The notes under the pieces were generated by a model. That model was not told where the DNA came from. It made no database searches and worked only from the letters and a program-made list of their open reading frames with translations. From positions 1-49,729 of the IMG/VR virus record IMGVR_UViG_3300005935_000023: DNA of 49,729 nt, one strand, 5' to 3'. Both the position numbers and the translations under genes were made by a program. Shown piece by piece: positions 40,098 to 48,943 of the stretch; position 1 is the first letter of the stretch; each line of letters starts with the position of its first letter. This DNA comes from a virus.

Positions 40098-42029
40098 ATG
40101 CAAATATCCCACGAAGTACCCTTATGTATGCTGGAAGCTAGCCGTTTCTTTAACAATTATGATTATGCACTTGTACATATGTTTGAAAAATATCCAGAAT
40201 ATTATCAATTTTTCAAAAAAAGCCTTGTAATGGGCCGTAATGTTATATTAGATAATTGTCTTAGTTATTTCTCTAAAATAACATTAGCAGATGGTTCAAA
40301 AAAACTTCTCGGTACAATTGTTAAAAATAAATTACCCGTTGAGGTTTTAACACTTAATTTAGAAACGGGTCAATACGAAACTAAAAAGGTATTAAATTGG
40401 TTTGAGGGTACAGATCAAGAAATAAATTGGTTTAAAGTAATTGTAACATCTGCTAAACATAATAGAAAAAAAGGGATAGTTGGAACAGTATGTACTGAAG
40501 ATCATAAATTTTGGGTGGTTAATAAAGGTATGGTAAGATGTAAAAATTTAAAAGAAGAAGATCATCTACTTTTTAATGAAATTCAATTTACAGATGTCCA
40601 ACAACAATTAATATTAGGTAGTTTTTTAGGGGATGGAAGTGTTGCAGTTAATTCATGTGAAAGAGGTATTTTCACATGTTGCCATTCCGATAAGCAAATA
40701 AAATATTTAAATCTTAAAAGAAAAATTCTTCAAAATTATCTTATTAAAGCTTATAATTGTGCAAATAATACTAGAGGTTTTAATACAAGAAAAGATGCTA
40801 AATTAGAGTGTTTACGTACTAAGAATTTAATTCAGATTCCAAAATTATTTATAGAAATTAACCAAGACGCTAATTGGATTCGTATTAGAGAAAAATATGG
40901 TGTGAAGAGTTTTAAAAAGAAGTACAGTTGTATTATTCCAAAACTTTCTTATTTAGGTTTAGCTTTTTGGTATATGGATGATGGAAATTATAATAATAAT
41001 GATAGATCTCCAATAAGCATCTTTAGTCTTTCACCGGAAGCTTTAGAAGAAAAGCAAGCTATTATTCAAATTTTAAAAAATGTTTTTGATTTAGATGGTA
41101 AAATATATAGTTATGGAAAGAATAATACAGATGTGCGTTTAGGTTTAAGTGTTGCAAGTACAAAAAAAATGCATAGTTATATTGCACAATTTTTGCCTGT
41201 TTCTATGCAATATAAATTACACCCTGCTTTTAGGAATTCTAATACTTTTTGGGACCATTATAATTTTTTGAATTCAAATAAACCAATAGAGGTGCAGATT
41301 TCTAAATTAGAAAAATTAGGTAAACGTAGAAAAAAGTATGACATTACTGTAGAAGATAATCATAATTATTTTGCTAATGATATATTGGTATCAAATAGCG
41401 TTTTCGAACTTGAGAAAGCTTTTGATGCAGATGCTTTCGCAAATGTGGTATTAAATCTCCAACCAACTCATTATATTATTCCAGATGTGTTGGAAGATGC
41501 AGAAGCTACAATGAAAAATTGTGAAAATTGGTTCAAAACTTATGATAGGTTTCCTAGTAAATCAATAGGTGTTGTTCAAGGAGATAGTTATAGATCTATT
41601 GTGGAGTGTTATCAATATATGCAAGCTAAGGTGGATAAGGTTGCAATTAGTTTTGATTACAGTTATTACTGTGAATTATATCCACATGAAAATAAACTCG
41701 TTAGTTGGATGAATGGTAGAATTCTACTACTTAACAGGTTAATTCAGGATGGTATTTTAAACATAAATAGATTAAAACCTTTGCATTTGTTGGGTATTGC
41801 TCTTCCGCAAGAGCTTATTTATTATAAGAATATGCCTTTTATTGAAACGATTGACACAAGCAATCCAATCGTTGCTGCTTTAAAAGGAATAGAGTATAAA
41901 GATTGGGGGCTGTTAGCTAAAGAGAAAGTAAAGTTAGTGGATCTTTTTGAAACACCTATAGAAAAGATAAATACAAGTCTTGTATTGCATAATGTTGCAC
42001 AATTTAAAAAATTCGCAGAAAATAAATAA
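40098..42029 (+). CDS. DpdA-like TGT (7-deazaguanine transglycosylase) with an intein
   Basis: The 643-residue precursor holds a 380-residue intein. The 263-residue extein reads GRNVILDN, then SVFELEKAFDADAF, with IIPDVLEDAEAT and PSKSIGVVQGDSYRSIVECY, and later PFIETIDTSNPIVAALKGI. This matches the TGT-like DpdA proteins of phages, which swap guanine in DNA for a 7-deazaguanine. The intein splits the ILDNS active-site loop. An AAGGAGATAC ribosome site precedes it. The QueF gene lies about 1.2 kb downstream, which supports a DNA-modification role over a tRNA one. Confidence 0.78.
   Translation: MQISHEVPLCMLEASRFFNNYDYALVHMFEKYPEYYQFFKKSLVMGRNVILDNCLSYFSKITLADGSKKLLGTIVKNKLPVEVLTLNLETGQYETKKVLNWFEGTDQEINWFKVIVTSAKHNRKKGIVGTVCTEDHKFWVVNKGMVRCKNLKEEDHLLFNEIQFTDVQQQLILGSFLGDGSVAVNSCERGIFTCCHSDKQIKYLNLKRKILQNYLIKAYNCANNTRGFNTRKDAKLECLRTKNLIQIPKLFIEINQDANWIRIREKYGVKSFKKKYSCIIPKLSYLGLAFWYMDDGNYNNNDRSPISIFSLSPEALEEKQAIIQILKNVFDLDGKIYSYGKNNTDVRLGLSVASTKKMHSYIAQFLPVSMQYKLHPAFRNSNTFWDHYNFLNSNKPIEVQISKLEKLGKRRKKYDITVEDNHNYFANDILVSNSVFELEKAFDADAFANVVLNLQPTHYIIPDVLEDAEATMKNCENWFKTYDRFPSKSIGVVQGDSYRSIVECYQYMQAKVDKVAISFDYSYYCELYPHENKLVSWMNGRILLLNRLIQDGILNINRLKPLHLLGIALPQELIYYKNMPFIETIDTSNPIVAALKGIEYKDWGLLAKEKVKLVDLFETPIEKINTSLVLHNVAQFKKFAENK
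40257..41396 (+). other. Intein in the DpdA-like active-site loop
   Basis: It is 380 residues long, from CLSYFSKITLADGSKKLLGT to ANDILVSN before Ser. Block B is TEDH. Endonuclease motifs are clear: LILGSFLGDGSVA and LGLAFWYMDDGN, so homing is possible. The residue before the terminal Asn is Ser, not the usual His, so splicing may be slower. It is not closely similar to the portal inteins. Confidence 0.9.
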
Positions 42030-42040
42030 GGAGAATATGT

Positions 42041-42214
42041 ATGAATGCTGGACATCATATTAAAAAGTGTTCTTGTGGAGCAATAATTTCACAGTGTAGA
42101 TGTATGGATGCAAATAAACCTGTAATCGTAGTCGAAGATGGCTGTGCAGAATGTAAAGTCAAAGTCAAAGTCAAAGCAAATAAGATTAACTGTGGATGGT
42201 TTAATGGAAATTGA
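42041..42214 (+). CDS. Small zinc-binding protein
   Basis: This 57-residue protein follows AAGGAG by six bases. It has CSCG and CRC near the start, and CAEC in the middle (C10, C12, C19, C21, C35, C38), so one or two metal sites are possible. It contains the repeated AAAGTC hexamer, giving KVKVKVK. It overlaps the next gene by 77 bases in another frame, and ends in TGA. Confidence 0.55.
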   Translation: MNAGHHIKKCSCGAIISQCRCMDANKPVIVVEDGCAECKVKVKVKANKINCGWFNGN

Positions 42215-42737
42215 AGTATATCCAGGTTTTAATCCAGATCTATATTGGGCGTTTATAAACTTGTATAAACCTTGTATTTCCAGGTCTCACCTTACGGATA
42301 AGCTGCAGTACTTTATATACTACAAACAGGAACTATCTGGTTGTCTATCAATTAATGATAAAAACTATGTTCAAATAATGGTGGCTCCATGGTGCAAAGG
42401 ATGCAATATTCCTTATCGAGTTCTTACGCAATCTTTAGCACCTTATTTTAGGAAAGTGCATAGAGTGGGTTGGATTGCTTATTTTAAAAATTATCCTACA
42501 TTAAAATTGTTGCATAGTCTTGGAGGTAGTTTGTTAGAAAAGGAGTTGGTTCCTGGGGTGTTAGAGGGTTATTATCTTCCAAATAAACTAATTGACGATC
42601 CAGAGGCTCGTACAAGGTTAGAAACCTATTTAGTACAAGCTAAATTAGAATATAAAGAATGGGTAGATAATACATACTGTAAAAGAAAAGATGAGGTAAG
42701 GAAACTTAAAACCATATTAAGAGGGTATACAATATGA
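42138..42737 (+). CDS. GNAT-like acetyltransferase candidate
   Basis: The start is uncertain: ATG at 42138 would overlap the previous gene by 77 bases, and ATG at 42204 (MEIEVYPGFNPDLYW) has a slightly better context. The protein has the GNAT-like run KDKQ-free QIMVAPWCKGCNIPYRVL, then a GWIAYFKNYPTLKLLHSLGG, typical of the last part of N-acetyltransferase folds. The acyl-CoA loop is not clear, so the call is tentative. It ends ATGA, overlapping the next gene. Confidence 0.45.
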   Translation: MAVQNVKSKSKSKQIRLTVDGLMEIEVYPGFNPDLYWAFINLYKPCISRSHLTDKLQYFIYYKQELSGCLSINDKNYVQIMVAPWCKGCNIPYRVLTQSLAPYFRKVHRVGWIAYFKNYPTLKLLHSLGGSLLEKELVPGVLEGYYLPNKLIDDPEARTRLETYLVQAKLEYKEWVDNTYCKRKDEVRKLKTILRGYTI

Positions 42738-43264
42738 TTATTGCTTTAACGGGCACACATTCTACGGGCAAGTCTTCTCTTGTAACTAATTTGCAGAAAG
42801 ATCCTTTCTTTAAAGATTATCATTTTTCAGATAATACTACACGAAACCTACGAAGTCGTGGTATGTCTATTAACGAACAGGGGACCACTGCTACACAACT
42901 GTGTACTATAAACAGTCATGTAGAAAATATTTTTCGATATTATAAGAACGCTTTAGTCTGTAGGTGTGCATTAGACGCTTTGTGTTATACAGAATATTTA
43001 TATAGACGACGTAAGGTAGAAGAATGGGTATATGATTATGCACGTAATGTGTTTAAGTTTTTACTTCCAAATTATGCTTTTATATTTTATTTGGAACCGG
43101 AATTTGGAATACAAGATGATGGTGTTCGAAGTGTAAGTAGAGAATTTCAATACGACATAATGAATATTTTTAGATGCAATATTCAAAGATATAATATAAA
43201 CGTCATAAAAATAGGGGGCACAATTGAAGAACGATGTCAACAAATACTAACGACAATCAAATAA
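42734..43264 (+). CDS. NadR/AAA_28-like P-loop kinase, second copy
   Basis: This 176-residue protein has a Walker A, MIIALTGTHSTGKSSLV, and otherwise follows the pattern of the minus-strand kinase at 33218-33835. The ATG overlaps the upstream stop (ATGA) and the end overlaps the HNH-QueF gene by 31 bases, so the set is likely translated together. The substrate may be a nucleotide or NAD precursor; in this neighbourhood a role in base-modification metabolism is possible but unproven. Confidence 0.68.
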   Translation: MIIALTGTHSTGKSSLVTNLQKDPFFKDYHFSDNTTRNLRSRGMSINEQGTTATQLCTINSHVENIFRYYKNALVCRCALDALCYTEYLYRRRKVEEWVYDYARNVFKFLLPNYAFIFYLEPEFGIQDDGVRSVSREFQYDIMNIFRCNIQRYNINVIKIGGTIEERCQQILTTIK

Positions 43265-44760
43265 TATGTCGTAATAAATTATATGATAAAAAATATCTTG
43301 ACAAAGAATATTTGTATGAAGAATTAATTGTTAAAAAGCGTACAGTTAGAGATATTTCTACCACATTAGATGTAAGTTGGGATGTGGTTAAAAGTTGGGC
43401 TGTAAGGTTAGGTGTTATTGAAGCAAAACCAAAAAAAATAATAAACACCGCAAATCATGTTTCAAAGAATCCTGCGAAAAGAGAACAGTGGATAGCAAAA
43501 TTAAGAGCAACTAAATTAGGTAAAAAAAATCCACAATACACAGGTGTAGATCAAAAATTAGTAAATTATATAGGAAAGGTGGTACTTGGGTTTAATTATG
43601 CATTCGCTTTGAAAAATAATAAAAAATGTATTAATGGTTGTTCAAGTTCTAATATTGAAGTACATCATATCATAAGACAGGTAACTATTTTACAGACGTT
43701 ACAGGAATTATTTCCAGAAGAATTTAAAAACAGGGAATGGGTAATTGAAAAAGTATTTTATATACATAAAGATTTAGGAGACTCCTTTTTAATGTGTTTA
43801 TGTGAATCTTGTCACGGTAAAATAAGAAAGGGATATGAAGATTTACGGTTAGAGCAAGAATTATTTAAAAAATTAGATTTTAAAAAACAGGTTAAAAAAA
43901 TAGTAGAAAATTCCAGAACACAATTAGGTAAGAAAACTCTTTATATAGATACGTACAGTCCGGATTTAATCTTTCCAGTTAATAGAGAGAATTCTCGAGA
44001 AAGAATAGGAAATATTCAATATAAAATGAAAGGATTGGATATTTGGAATTGTTATGAATTCTCTGGATTAGATAATACCGGAAAACCCTTTAATCATATT
44101 TTAAAGTTAGGCTACGATTGTTATTCGGAAAGTATTGTAGAAAGTAAATCTTTAAAACTTTATTTAAACTCTTTTAATCAGACAAAAATAAATAATATAG
44201 ACGAAGTATTGAATACCGTCCAAAAGGATTTAATGCAACGTTTAAAAATAAATACCTGCAGTGTAGTTGTTGATGATGTTAGTCCAATGTATTCTAGTAT
44301 ATCAAGCCGTTGTCTTGATCAGGTTTTATGTGATGAATATGAGTATGAATATAATCCACAAATTTTAAAGGCAATTGTAAAAGAAAATATAGATCAAGAT
44401 ATTGAATATAAATTTCATACTAATCATTTAAAAAGTAATTGCAGACATTCTGGGTTACCGGATTGGGGCACCGTTTTAATTAAATATACACCAAATAAAC
44501 AACTCCTGGATACCCAATCATTATACAAGTACATTGTGTCTTTTAGAAATCATAAAGAATTTCATGAAGAGTGTGTTGAAAGAATAATGTACGATATTAT
44601 TAAATATCTTGATCCAAAATATTTATTTGTAGCAGCTCAATATACAAGAAGAGGTGGTATTGATATAAATCCAATTAGAATTTATGATCCTTTTGCTATA
44701 AAACCACACGAAACGTTTAATTATCTTTTTAGTACTTTTAAAAGATTGCCAAGACAGTAG
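43234..44760 (+). CDS. queF: HNH-type endonuclease fused to bimodular QueF reductase
   Basis: The 508-residue protein has two parts. Residues 1-about 225 hold an HTH-like region (RDISTTLDVSWDVVKSWAVR) and an HNH-type set: C132, C136, IEVHH at 142-145 and CLCESCHGK near 188-196. Residues 230-508 match the bimodular QueF of E. coli type: LGKKTLYIDTYSPDL, ESKSLKLYLNSFNQTK, then HLKSNC403RHSGLPD410W, SFRNHKEFHEECVERI and YTRRGGIDINP. C403 and D410 are the catalytic pair with the right spacing of seven. QueF reduces preQ0 to preQ1 with NADPH. The fusion is unusual. The start overlaps the kinase gene. Confidence 0.85.
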   Translation: MSTNTNDNQIICRNKLYDKKYLDKEYLYEELIVKKRTVRDISTTLDVSWDVVKSWAVRLGVIEAKPKKIINTANHVSKNPAKREQWIAKLRATKLGKKNPQYTGVDQKLVNYIGKVVLGFNYAFALKNNKKCINGCSSSNIEVHHIIRQVTILQTLQELFPEEFKNREWVIEKVFYIHKDLGDSFLMCLCESCHGKIRKGYEDLRLEQELFKKLDFKKQVKKIVENSRTQLGKKTLYIDTYSPDLIFPVNRENSRERIGNIQYKMKGLDIWNCYEFSGLDNTGKPFNHILKLGYDCYSESIVESKSLKLYLNSFNQTKINNIDEVLNTVQKDLMQRLKINTCSVVVDDVSPMYSSISSRCLDQVLCDEYEYEYNPQILKAIVKENIDQDIEYKFHTNHLKSNCRHSGLPDWGTVLIKYTPNKQLLDTQSLYKYIVSFRNHKEFHEECVERIMYDIIKYLDPKYLFVAAQYTRRGGIDINPIRIYDPFAIKPHETFNYLFSTFKRLPRQ

Positions 44761-44827
44761 ATATTATTTAATAATTTAGCAGATGTTACTCTATTTAATT
44801 TTAAGACAGTAATGGAATAAAACCTAT

Positions 44828-44901
<74 letters not shown>

Positions 44902-44925
44902 TTATTTAAATTGGAGGTTAAAGAG

Positions 44926-45447
44926 ATGTTTATAAATCCACGAAGTGCTGTAGATCAAGGTTGGTTGCATTACGTACCAGAAAAAAACATACAGCCAAAT
45001 GCCGTTGATGTTTCATTAGATGAAATTTATGCAATAGATTGTACGACGCCATTTCATTTAACACATAATTCTAAGATTCACAGAAAACGTGAACGTGTAG
45101 TTCCTTTCACAATAGAACCTAAAGAATTGCCTGAATTCTTTGGATGGTTCCTACCTTCAGGTATCTATGATTTCGTAAGCAATGTATATGTAGAAATGCC
45201 TAAAAATACAACTGGTTGGTTTGTTTTAAGATCAACACTTAATCGAAATGGATTAATTGTGCTTAGTGGATTATATGATAGTGGTTATAAAGGTCCATTA
45301 GCAGGTACTCTACATGTACCTGGAGATTCCTACATACAAGTTGGCACACCTATTACTCAGTTTGCTATGGCACAGAGTGCTAGTGAAGGTCTTTATGCAG
45401 GAGGTTATAATGTTGAAAAGGGTGAAAAAGCAGATTATTTAAAGTAA
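44926..45447 (+). CDS. dCTP deaminase/dUTPase-like protein
   Basis: I chose ATG at 44926, which follows GGAGGT by seven bases; an in-frame upstream start at 44911 lacks a site. The 173-residue protein has PNAVDVSLDEIYAI, and VLRSTLNRNGLIVLSGLYDS then GYKGPLAG, the trimeric Dcd/dUTPase motif set. It would keep dUTP low or feed dTMP synthesis. It lies right after the tRNA. Confidence 0.78.
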   Translation: MFINPRSAVDQGWLHYVPEKNIQPNAVDVSLDEIYAIDCTTPFHLTHNSKIHRKRERVVPFTIEPKELPEFFGWFLPSGIYDFVSNVYVEMPKNTTGWFVLRSTLNRNGLIVLSGLYDSGYKGPLAGTLHVPGDSYIQVGTPITQFAMAQSASEGLYAGGYNVEKGEKADYLK

Positions 45448-45491
45448 AAATAGGAGTATCCCTAAAAGGCTGTTTATTAAGGTAAAAATAG

Positions 45492-45520
45492 TTGATTTCT
45501 GGTGTAAAATATAGTATAGT
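45492..45520 (+). promoter_or_regulatory. Sigma70-like promoter for nuclease/methylase genes
   Basis: TTGATT (45492-45497) and TATAGT (45515-45520) are 17 bases apart, in a 120-base gap. The AGTTGATTT around the -35 is shared with the promoter near 39859. The next gene begins at 45568 after a GAGGGGAT ribosome site. Confidence 0.7.
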
Positions 45521-45567
45521 TAAGACAAGTTGGAGAACAATTAACCTTAACGAGGGGATAATTTATT

Positions 45568-46167
45568 ATGAAAATGATACGTTTAATGGAACCTAAATTA
45601 TTAGAAGTAGAAAATTATGACCGTAAAATTAAAAAAAGGTTAGAGGATGAAAAAACATTAGCACAAATGTCTATTGTAGATTTTGCACATGATTCTAAAA
45701 GATTAACACCACAGAAACGGGGCTGTTTATGGGAAAAGTATTTAATATCTCGCGGCTATTTTGAACGAAAAGTAAGAAAAAAAGAAAAATGCGGTGATCT
45801 ATATAAACAAGGCTGCTACTATGAACTTAAAACTAGATATTTTGAAAATAAAGACAAACTTTTTAGTGGTGGTCAGGTAAGATTATATCAACCTTTAGAT
45901 TTTTATTTGTTTATTACTGTATTGAGTAGTAGATTACAAAAAACTGTAGAGGTGTTTATGCTTCTTATTCCTGCAATTAAACTAAAAGAACATTACCAAC
46001 ACGGAGATATACCTTTTTCAAGTTGTCATATCGAAGGGACTTCTCAAAATAAACAAACTGAAATTCATAAATTAAAATCAAAAAGAGAATGGAGTGTCAC
46101 CTTAAGTAACGACACTTTTAATTGGAATAACTATGCAATCGAAGAAAAACAACTATGTACGTCATGA
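45568..46167 (+). CDS. Restriction-endonuclease-like protein
   Basis: This 199-residue protein has a PD-(D/E)XK-like core: KCGDLYKQGCYYELKTRYFE, giving D-x(8)-ExK, followed by QVRLYQPLDFYLFI. This is the layout of several small type II restriction enzymes. It overlaps the adenine methyltransferase gene by 35 bases, the usual restriction-modification arrangement. The site cut is unknown. Alternatively it is a phage nuclease specific for host DNA. It ends in TGA. Confidence 0.6.
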   Translation: MKMIRLMEPKLLEVENYDRKIKKRLEDEKTLAQMSIVDFAHDSKRLTPQKRGCLWEKYLISRGYFERKVRKKEKCGDLYKQGCYYELKTRYFENKDKLFSGGQVRLYQPLDFYLFITVLSSRLQKTVEVFMLLIPAIKLKEHYQHGDIPFSSCHIEGTSQNKQTEIHKLKSKREWSVTLSNDTFNWNNYAIEEKQLCTS

Positions 46168-46954
46168 TCAATACTACACAAAACCAGATACTGCAAAAAA
46201 GTGTATAGCTTCGATTAAAACTATACTTTCTTTTAGTGATTACGATATTATTTTAGAGCCCTCTGCAGGTACTGGTGCATTTTACACACTTTTACCCCCA
46301 GATTTAAGAGTTGGTATTGATATTGAACCTAAATGTGATGGTGTAATCCAAACTGATTTTCTACAGACGGAACCTTTAAGTGGAAAAGTTCTAACAATTG
46401 GCAACCCTCCATTTGGTGTTCAATCAAAATTAGCTGTTAAGTTTTTTAATTATGCAGCTGTTTTTTCTTCAGAAATAGCTTTTATTGTTCCAGCTGTATG
46501 GAGAAAATGGAGTATCCACCGTAAATTAGATAAAAAATTTAGTTTAGTGAAAAATTATAAAATCCCTTATAATTCTTTCACACATAATAATTGTGATTAT
46601 AACGTTAATTGTGTATTTCAACTATGGACGTGCAGTATGTGTAAAAAGGATATGCGGATTAAACAAGCTCCTATTACAACCCACCCTGATTTTTCTTTTC
46701 TTGCAAACTCTAAAAAAAATCAAGCAGATTTTTTGATGGTTGTATGTGGTGCAAGGCGTGAACTAATCCACGAAATTAATTCTACCGTCTCCCGTTGGAC
46801 GGTTGAAAGAATTAAAATTCACGTGAAAGGTGTTCGAGAAATTTTTGAAGCAATTAATTGGCATAAGTATTCTAATACGGGCACTGGAACCATGTGGATA
46901 AACAGGGCCACTATAGTAAAAGAATACGTTAGAAAGAAATTTCAAACCATTTAA
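46133..46954 (+). CDS. N6-adenine DNA methyltransferase
   Basis: This 273-residue protein starts at ATG 46133 inside the nuclease gene. It has YYTKPDTAKKCIASI, the SAM-binding IILEPSAGTGAF, and GNPPFG as the catalytic (D/N)PP(Y/F) motif, with an acidic VGIDIEP between them. It should methylate adenine in DNA. C-terminal cysteines (CSMCKK) may bind zinc. Overlap with the nuclease gene suggests shared target recognition, though an anti-restriction role is also possible. Confidence 0.8.
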   Translation: MQSKKNNYVRHDQYYTKPDTAKKCIASIKTILSFSDYDIILEPSAGTGAFYTLLPPDLRVGIDIEPKCDGVIQTDFLQTEPLSGKVLTIGNPPFGVQSKLAVKFFNYAAVFSSEIAFIVPAVWRKWSIHRKLDKKFSLVKNYKIPYNSFTHNNCDYNVNCVFQLWTCSMCKKDMRIKQAPITTHPDFSFLANSKKNQADFLMVVCGARRELIHEINSTVSRWTVERIKIHVKGVREIFEAINWHKYSNTGTGTMWINRATIVKEYVRKKFQTI

Positions 46955-46990
46955 CAAAAGGTTAAAGAGAAGAGAGGAAAAAGAAATAAA

Positions 46991-47641
46991 ATGATACAGT
47001 ATCCTAAAGATTACGAATATGTGCAAACAAAATTTACATCAAACAGTAGAGGTACACGAAATGGTCGAAGAGTAGCTCAAAATGTTGCAGAATTAGCTCA
47101 ATTTTTAAAACCACCTGTACTTTGTGTAGGATGTGGTGATGGGTTTGAAATAGAGTGTATGGCAAAAGCTCTGGGCATTGACCCCACAGATAAAGAACAA
47201 ATTTTAGGTGTTGAAGTGACGAATGAAAGAGTTTTAACTGCAAAAGCTCATAATTTAAATGTTGTTGAAGGCGCTGCAGAAAATATTTTAGATATAATTG
47301 GCGATAAAAAGTACAATGTCTATTGTGCGCACACTTTAGAACATTGTTTTAATAAGCTGGTAGTGTTAGAGCATTTTAAGAAAGCTGCATTAGATACAAT
47401 TGTTATGGTTGTGCCTGTGGAGTTAAGAGGAAGAACACGTAATAGAGCTCATTATAGTCCTATTGCTAATTTAGGTTATATAGCCAACTTATTTGGATTA
47501 GATTGGCAGGTAGATACCAAATACAGATGGCGTATTGAATTAGAAGGTATTATTGTGGCTCATCGTGATGCCATGAATTGGCCGGATAGAGTAAAGCCTG
47601 AAAGTAGACATGCAGAACTGTTAGTGAAAGGAAAATTTTAA
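46991..47641 (+). CDS. Class I SAM-dependent methyltransferase
   Basis: This 216-residue protein has VLCVGCGDGFEIECMAKALG as the SAM loop, GVEVTNERV, VVEGAAENI and YNVYCAHTLEHC, the motif order of Methyltransf_11-type enzymes. The substrate is unknown; small-molecule, sugar or base methylation are all possible. A GAGGAAA ribosome site precedes it. It lies next to glycosyltransferases, so sugar modification is a reasonable guess. Confidence 0.72.
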   Translation: MIQYPKDYEYVQTKFTSNSRGTRNGRRVAQNVAELAQFLKPPVLCVGCGDGFEIECMAKALGIDPTDKEQILGVEVTNERVLTAKAHNLNVVEGAAENILDIIGDKKYNVYCAHTLEHCFNKLVVLEHFKKAALDTIVMVVPVELRGRTRNRAHYSPIANLGYIANLFGLDWQVDTKYRWRIELEGIIVAHRDAMNWPDRVKPESRHAELLVKGKF

Positions 47642-47643
47642 AG

Positions 47644-48081
47644 ATGAAAAAAATGAAGATACCTGAATTTAAAACCGAAACAGAAGAGACTACCTTTTGG
47701 GAAAACCACAGCTTTTCAGAGTGTGTGGAGTACACAACAGAAATGGAGTTCTCAAACTTTGCAAAGCCTTTTCAAGGTCAAGATATGAAACTTTTAAGAA
47801 AAGCAGAAGAAGATTGTCTTCCAACCTTTACAGGAGAAGAAAGCAAAGATTCTAATATTGAAGAAAGCATGATGGAGTATATGAAAAGAACAGGTAGTGG
47901 TGTTACTTTATTGAAAAATAAAAAAACACTTTGGTGGATTATGTGTCCTACCTGTAGTAGATTACTATACGGTATAGCAGATAATAAATGGATGTATAGG
48001 GATCCGATTTGTGAGAAATGTAATCATATGGTGATGGGTCTATCCAATCCTTTTGTTAATTCCACGCAACAAAATTCTTAA
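47644..48081 (+). CDS. CopG-antitoxin-like N-terminus fused to zinc ribbon
   Basis: This 145-residue protein begins KIPEFKTETEETTFWENHSF, the start pattern of the BrnA/CopG-antitoxin family, whose members precede or follow a toxin. No toxin gene is adjacent. The C-terminal part has a zinc ribbon, CPTC near residue 104 and CEKC near 126. It starts two bases after the methyltransferase stop. The role could be a repressor or an anti-toxin factor of the phage; this is inference. Confidence 0.5.
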   Translation: MKKMKIPEFKTETEETTFWENHSFSECVEYTTEMEFSNFAKPFQGQDMKLLRKAEEDCLPTFTGEESKDSNIEESMMEYMKRTGSGVTLLKNKKTLWWIMCPTCSRLLYGIADNKWMYRDPICEKCNHMVMGLSNPFVNSTQQNS

Positions 48082-48095
48082 ATAGAGGTAAATTA

Positions 48096-48899
48096 ATGCT
48101 TAGTGCTATTTTAACATCCTATAACACACATGATATTACAGCAGCTCATGTAAGAGAGATTATGAGGTTTGAAACTAAACCTGACGAGATAATAGTGGTG
48201 GATGATGCAGGTGATCCAGGGTGTAGAGATTTACTTTTTAATTTAAAACGGAGTGTGCCCGTTACTTATGCAAGAGTACAACAAAATATTTTATGGAACT
48301 ATACGGGAGCTAGGAACTTAGGCATTTGGTTATCCAGAGGTGATTATTTATCTTTGGAAGATTCAGATCAAATACCTGCACCTACTTTCTATCCACAAGC
48401 TCTTCGAGTGTTAACAAATGATACCGGTATGCATAAAGTCGTATCTCAAACCCGACGTAAGATAAAGATTACAGAATTAATAAAGCCGTTAGAAGAGTGG
48501 AAAATCTGTGGTACAAGATCTAAATCAATAGATTCAGGTCTGTATAGAAGAAGTACGGTAATAGCAGCTAAAGCTTTTAACGAAGAATTTGCTGGCTTTT
48601 ATGGCTGGGGTGCTCAAGAATTAAATATGAAATTACGTGCTAGAAATAATGTAGAAGAATGGCAGCCCACAACTGCAGATTATTATGATGTAAGTTATGC
48701 ATGTGCAGTACTTAGAGGTAGTCATTATTTTGTTGTTTGCCAACATGAAAATGATGGATTAGAAAGAAGAGCTACTCATTGTAATCGAAAAATATATAAA
48801 TTAGCTAAGAGACGATTTGAAGAAACCGATATTTTTACTCACCCAAAAGGTATATTAAATTTTGATTATGATGTAGAGGTAATGGAGCCAAATTTATAA
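48096..48899 (+). CDS. Glycosyltransferase, family 2-like (GT-A fold)
   Basis: This 267-residue protein opens LSAILTSYNTHDITAAHVRE, with EIIVVDDAG and later GARNLGIWLSRGDYLSLEDS, the family 2 order ending in an acidic triad for metal and sugar-nucleotide binding. A GAGGT ribosome site precedes it. It forms a pair with the next glycosyltransferase gene. The acceptor is unknown; phage DNA or host surface sugars are candidates. Confidence 0.78.
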   Translation: MLSAILTSYNTHDITAAHVREIMRFETKPDEIIVVDDAGDPGCRDLLFNLKRSVPVTYARVQQNILWNYTGARNLGIWLSRGDYLSLEDSDQIPAPTFYPQALRVLTNDTGMHKVVSQTRRKIKITELIKPLEEWKICGTRSKSIDSGLYRRSTVIAAKAFNEEFAGFYGWGAQELNMKLRARNNVEEWQPTTADYYDVSYACAVLRGSHYFVVCQHENDGLERRATHCNRKIYKLAKRRFEETDIFTHPKGILNFDYDVEVMEPNL

Positions 48900-48943
48900 G
48901 GAGTGGTCGAGACAAGTGGATTATATAATTGGAAGGAACCAGA

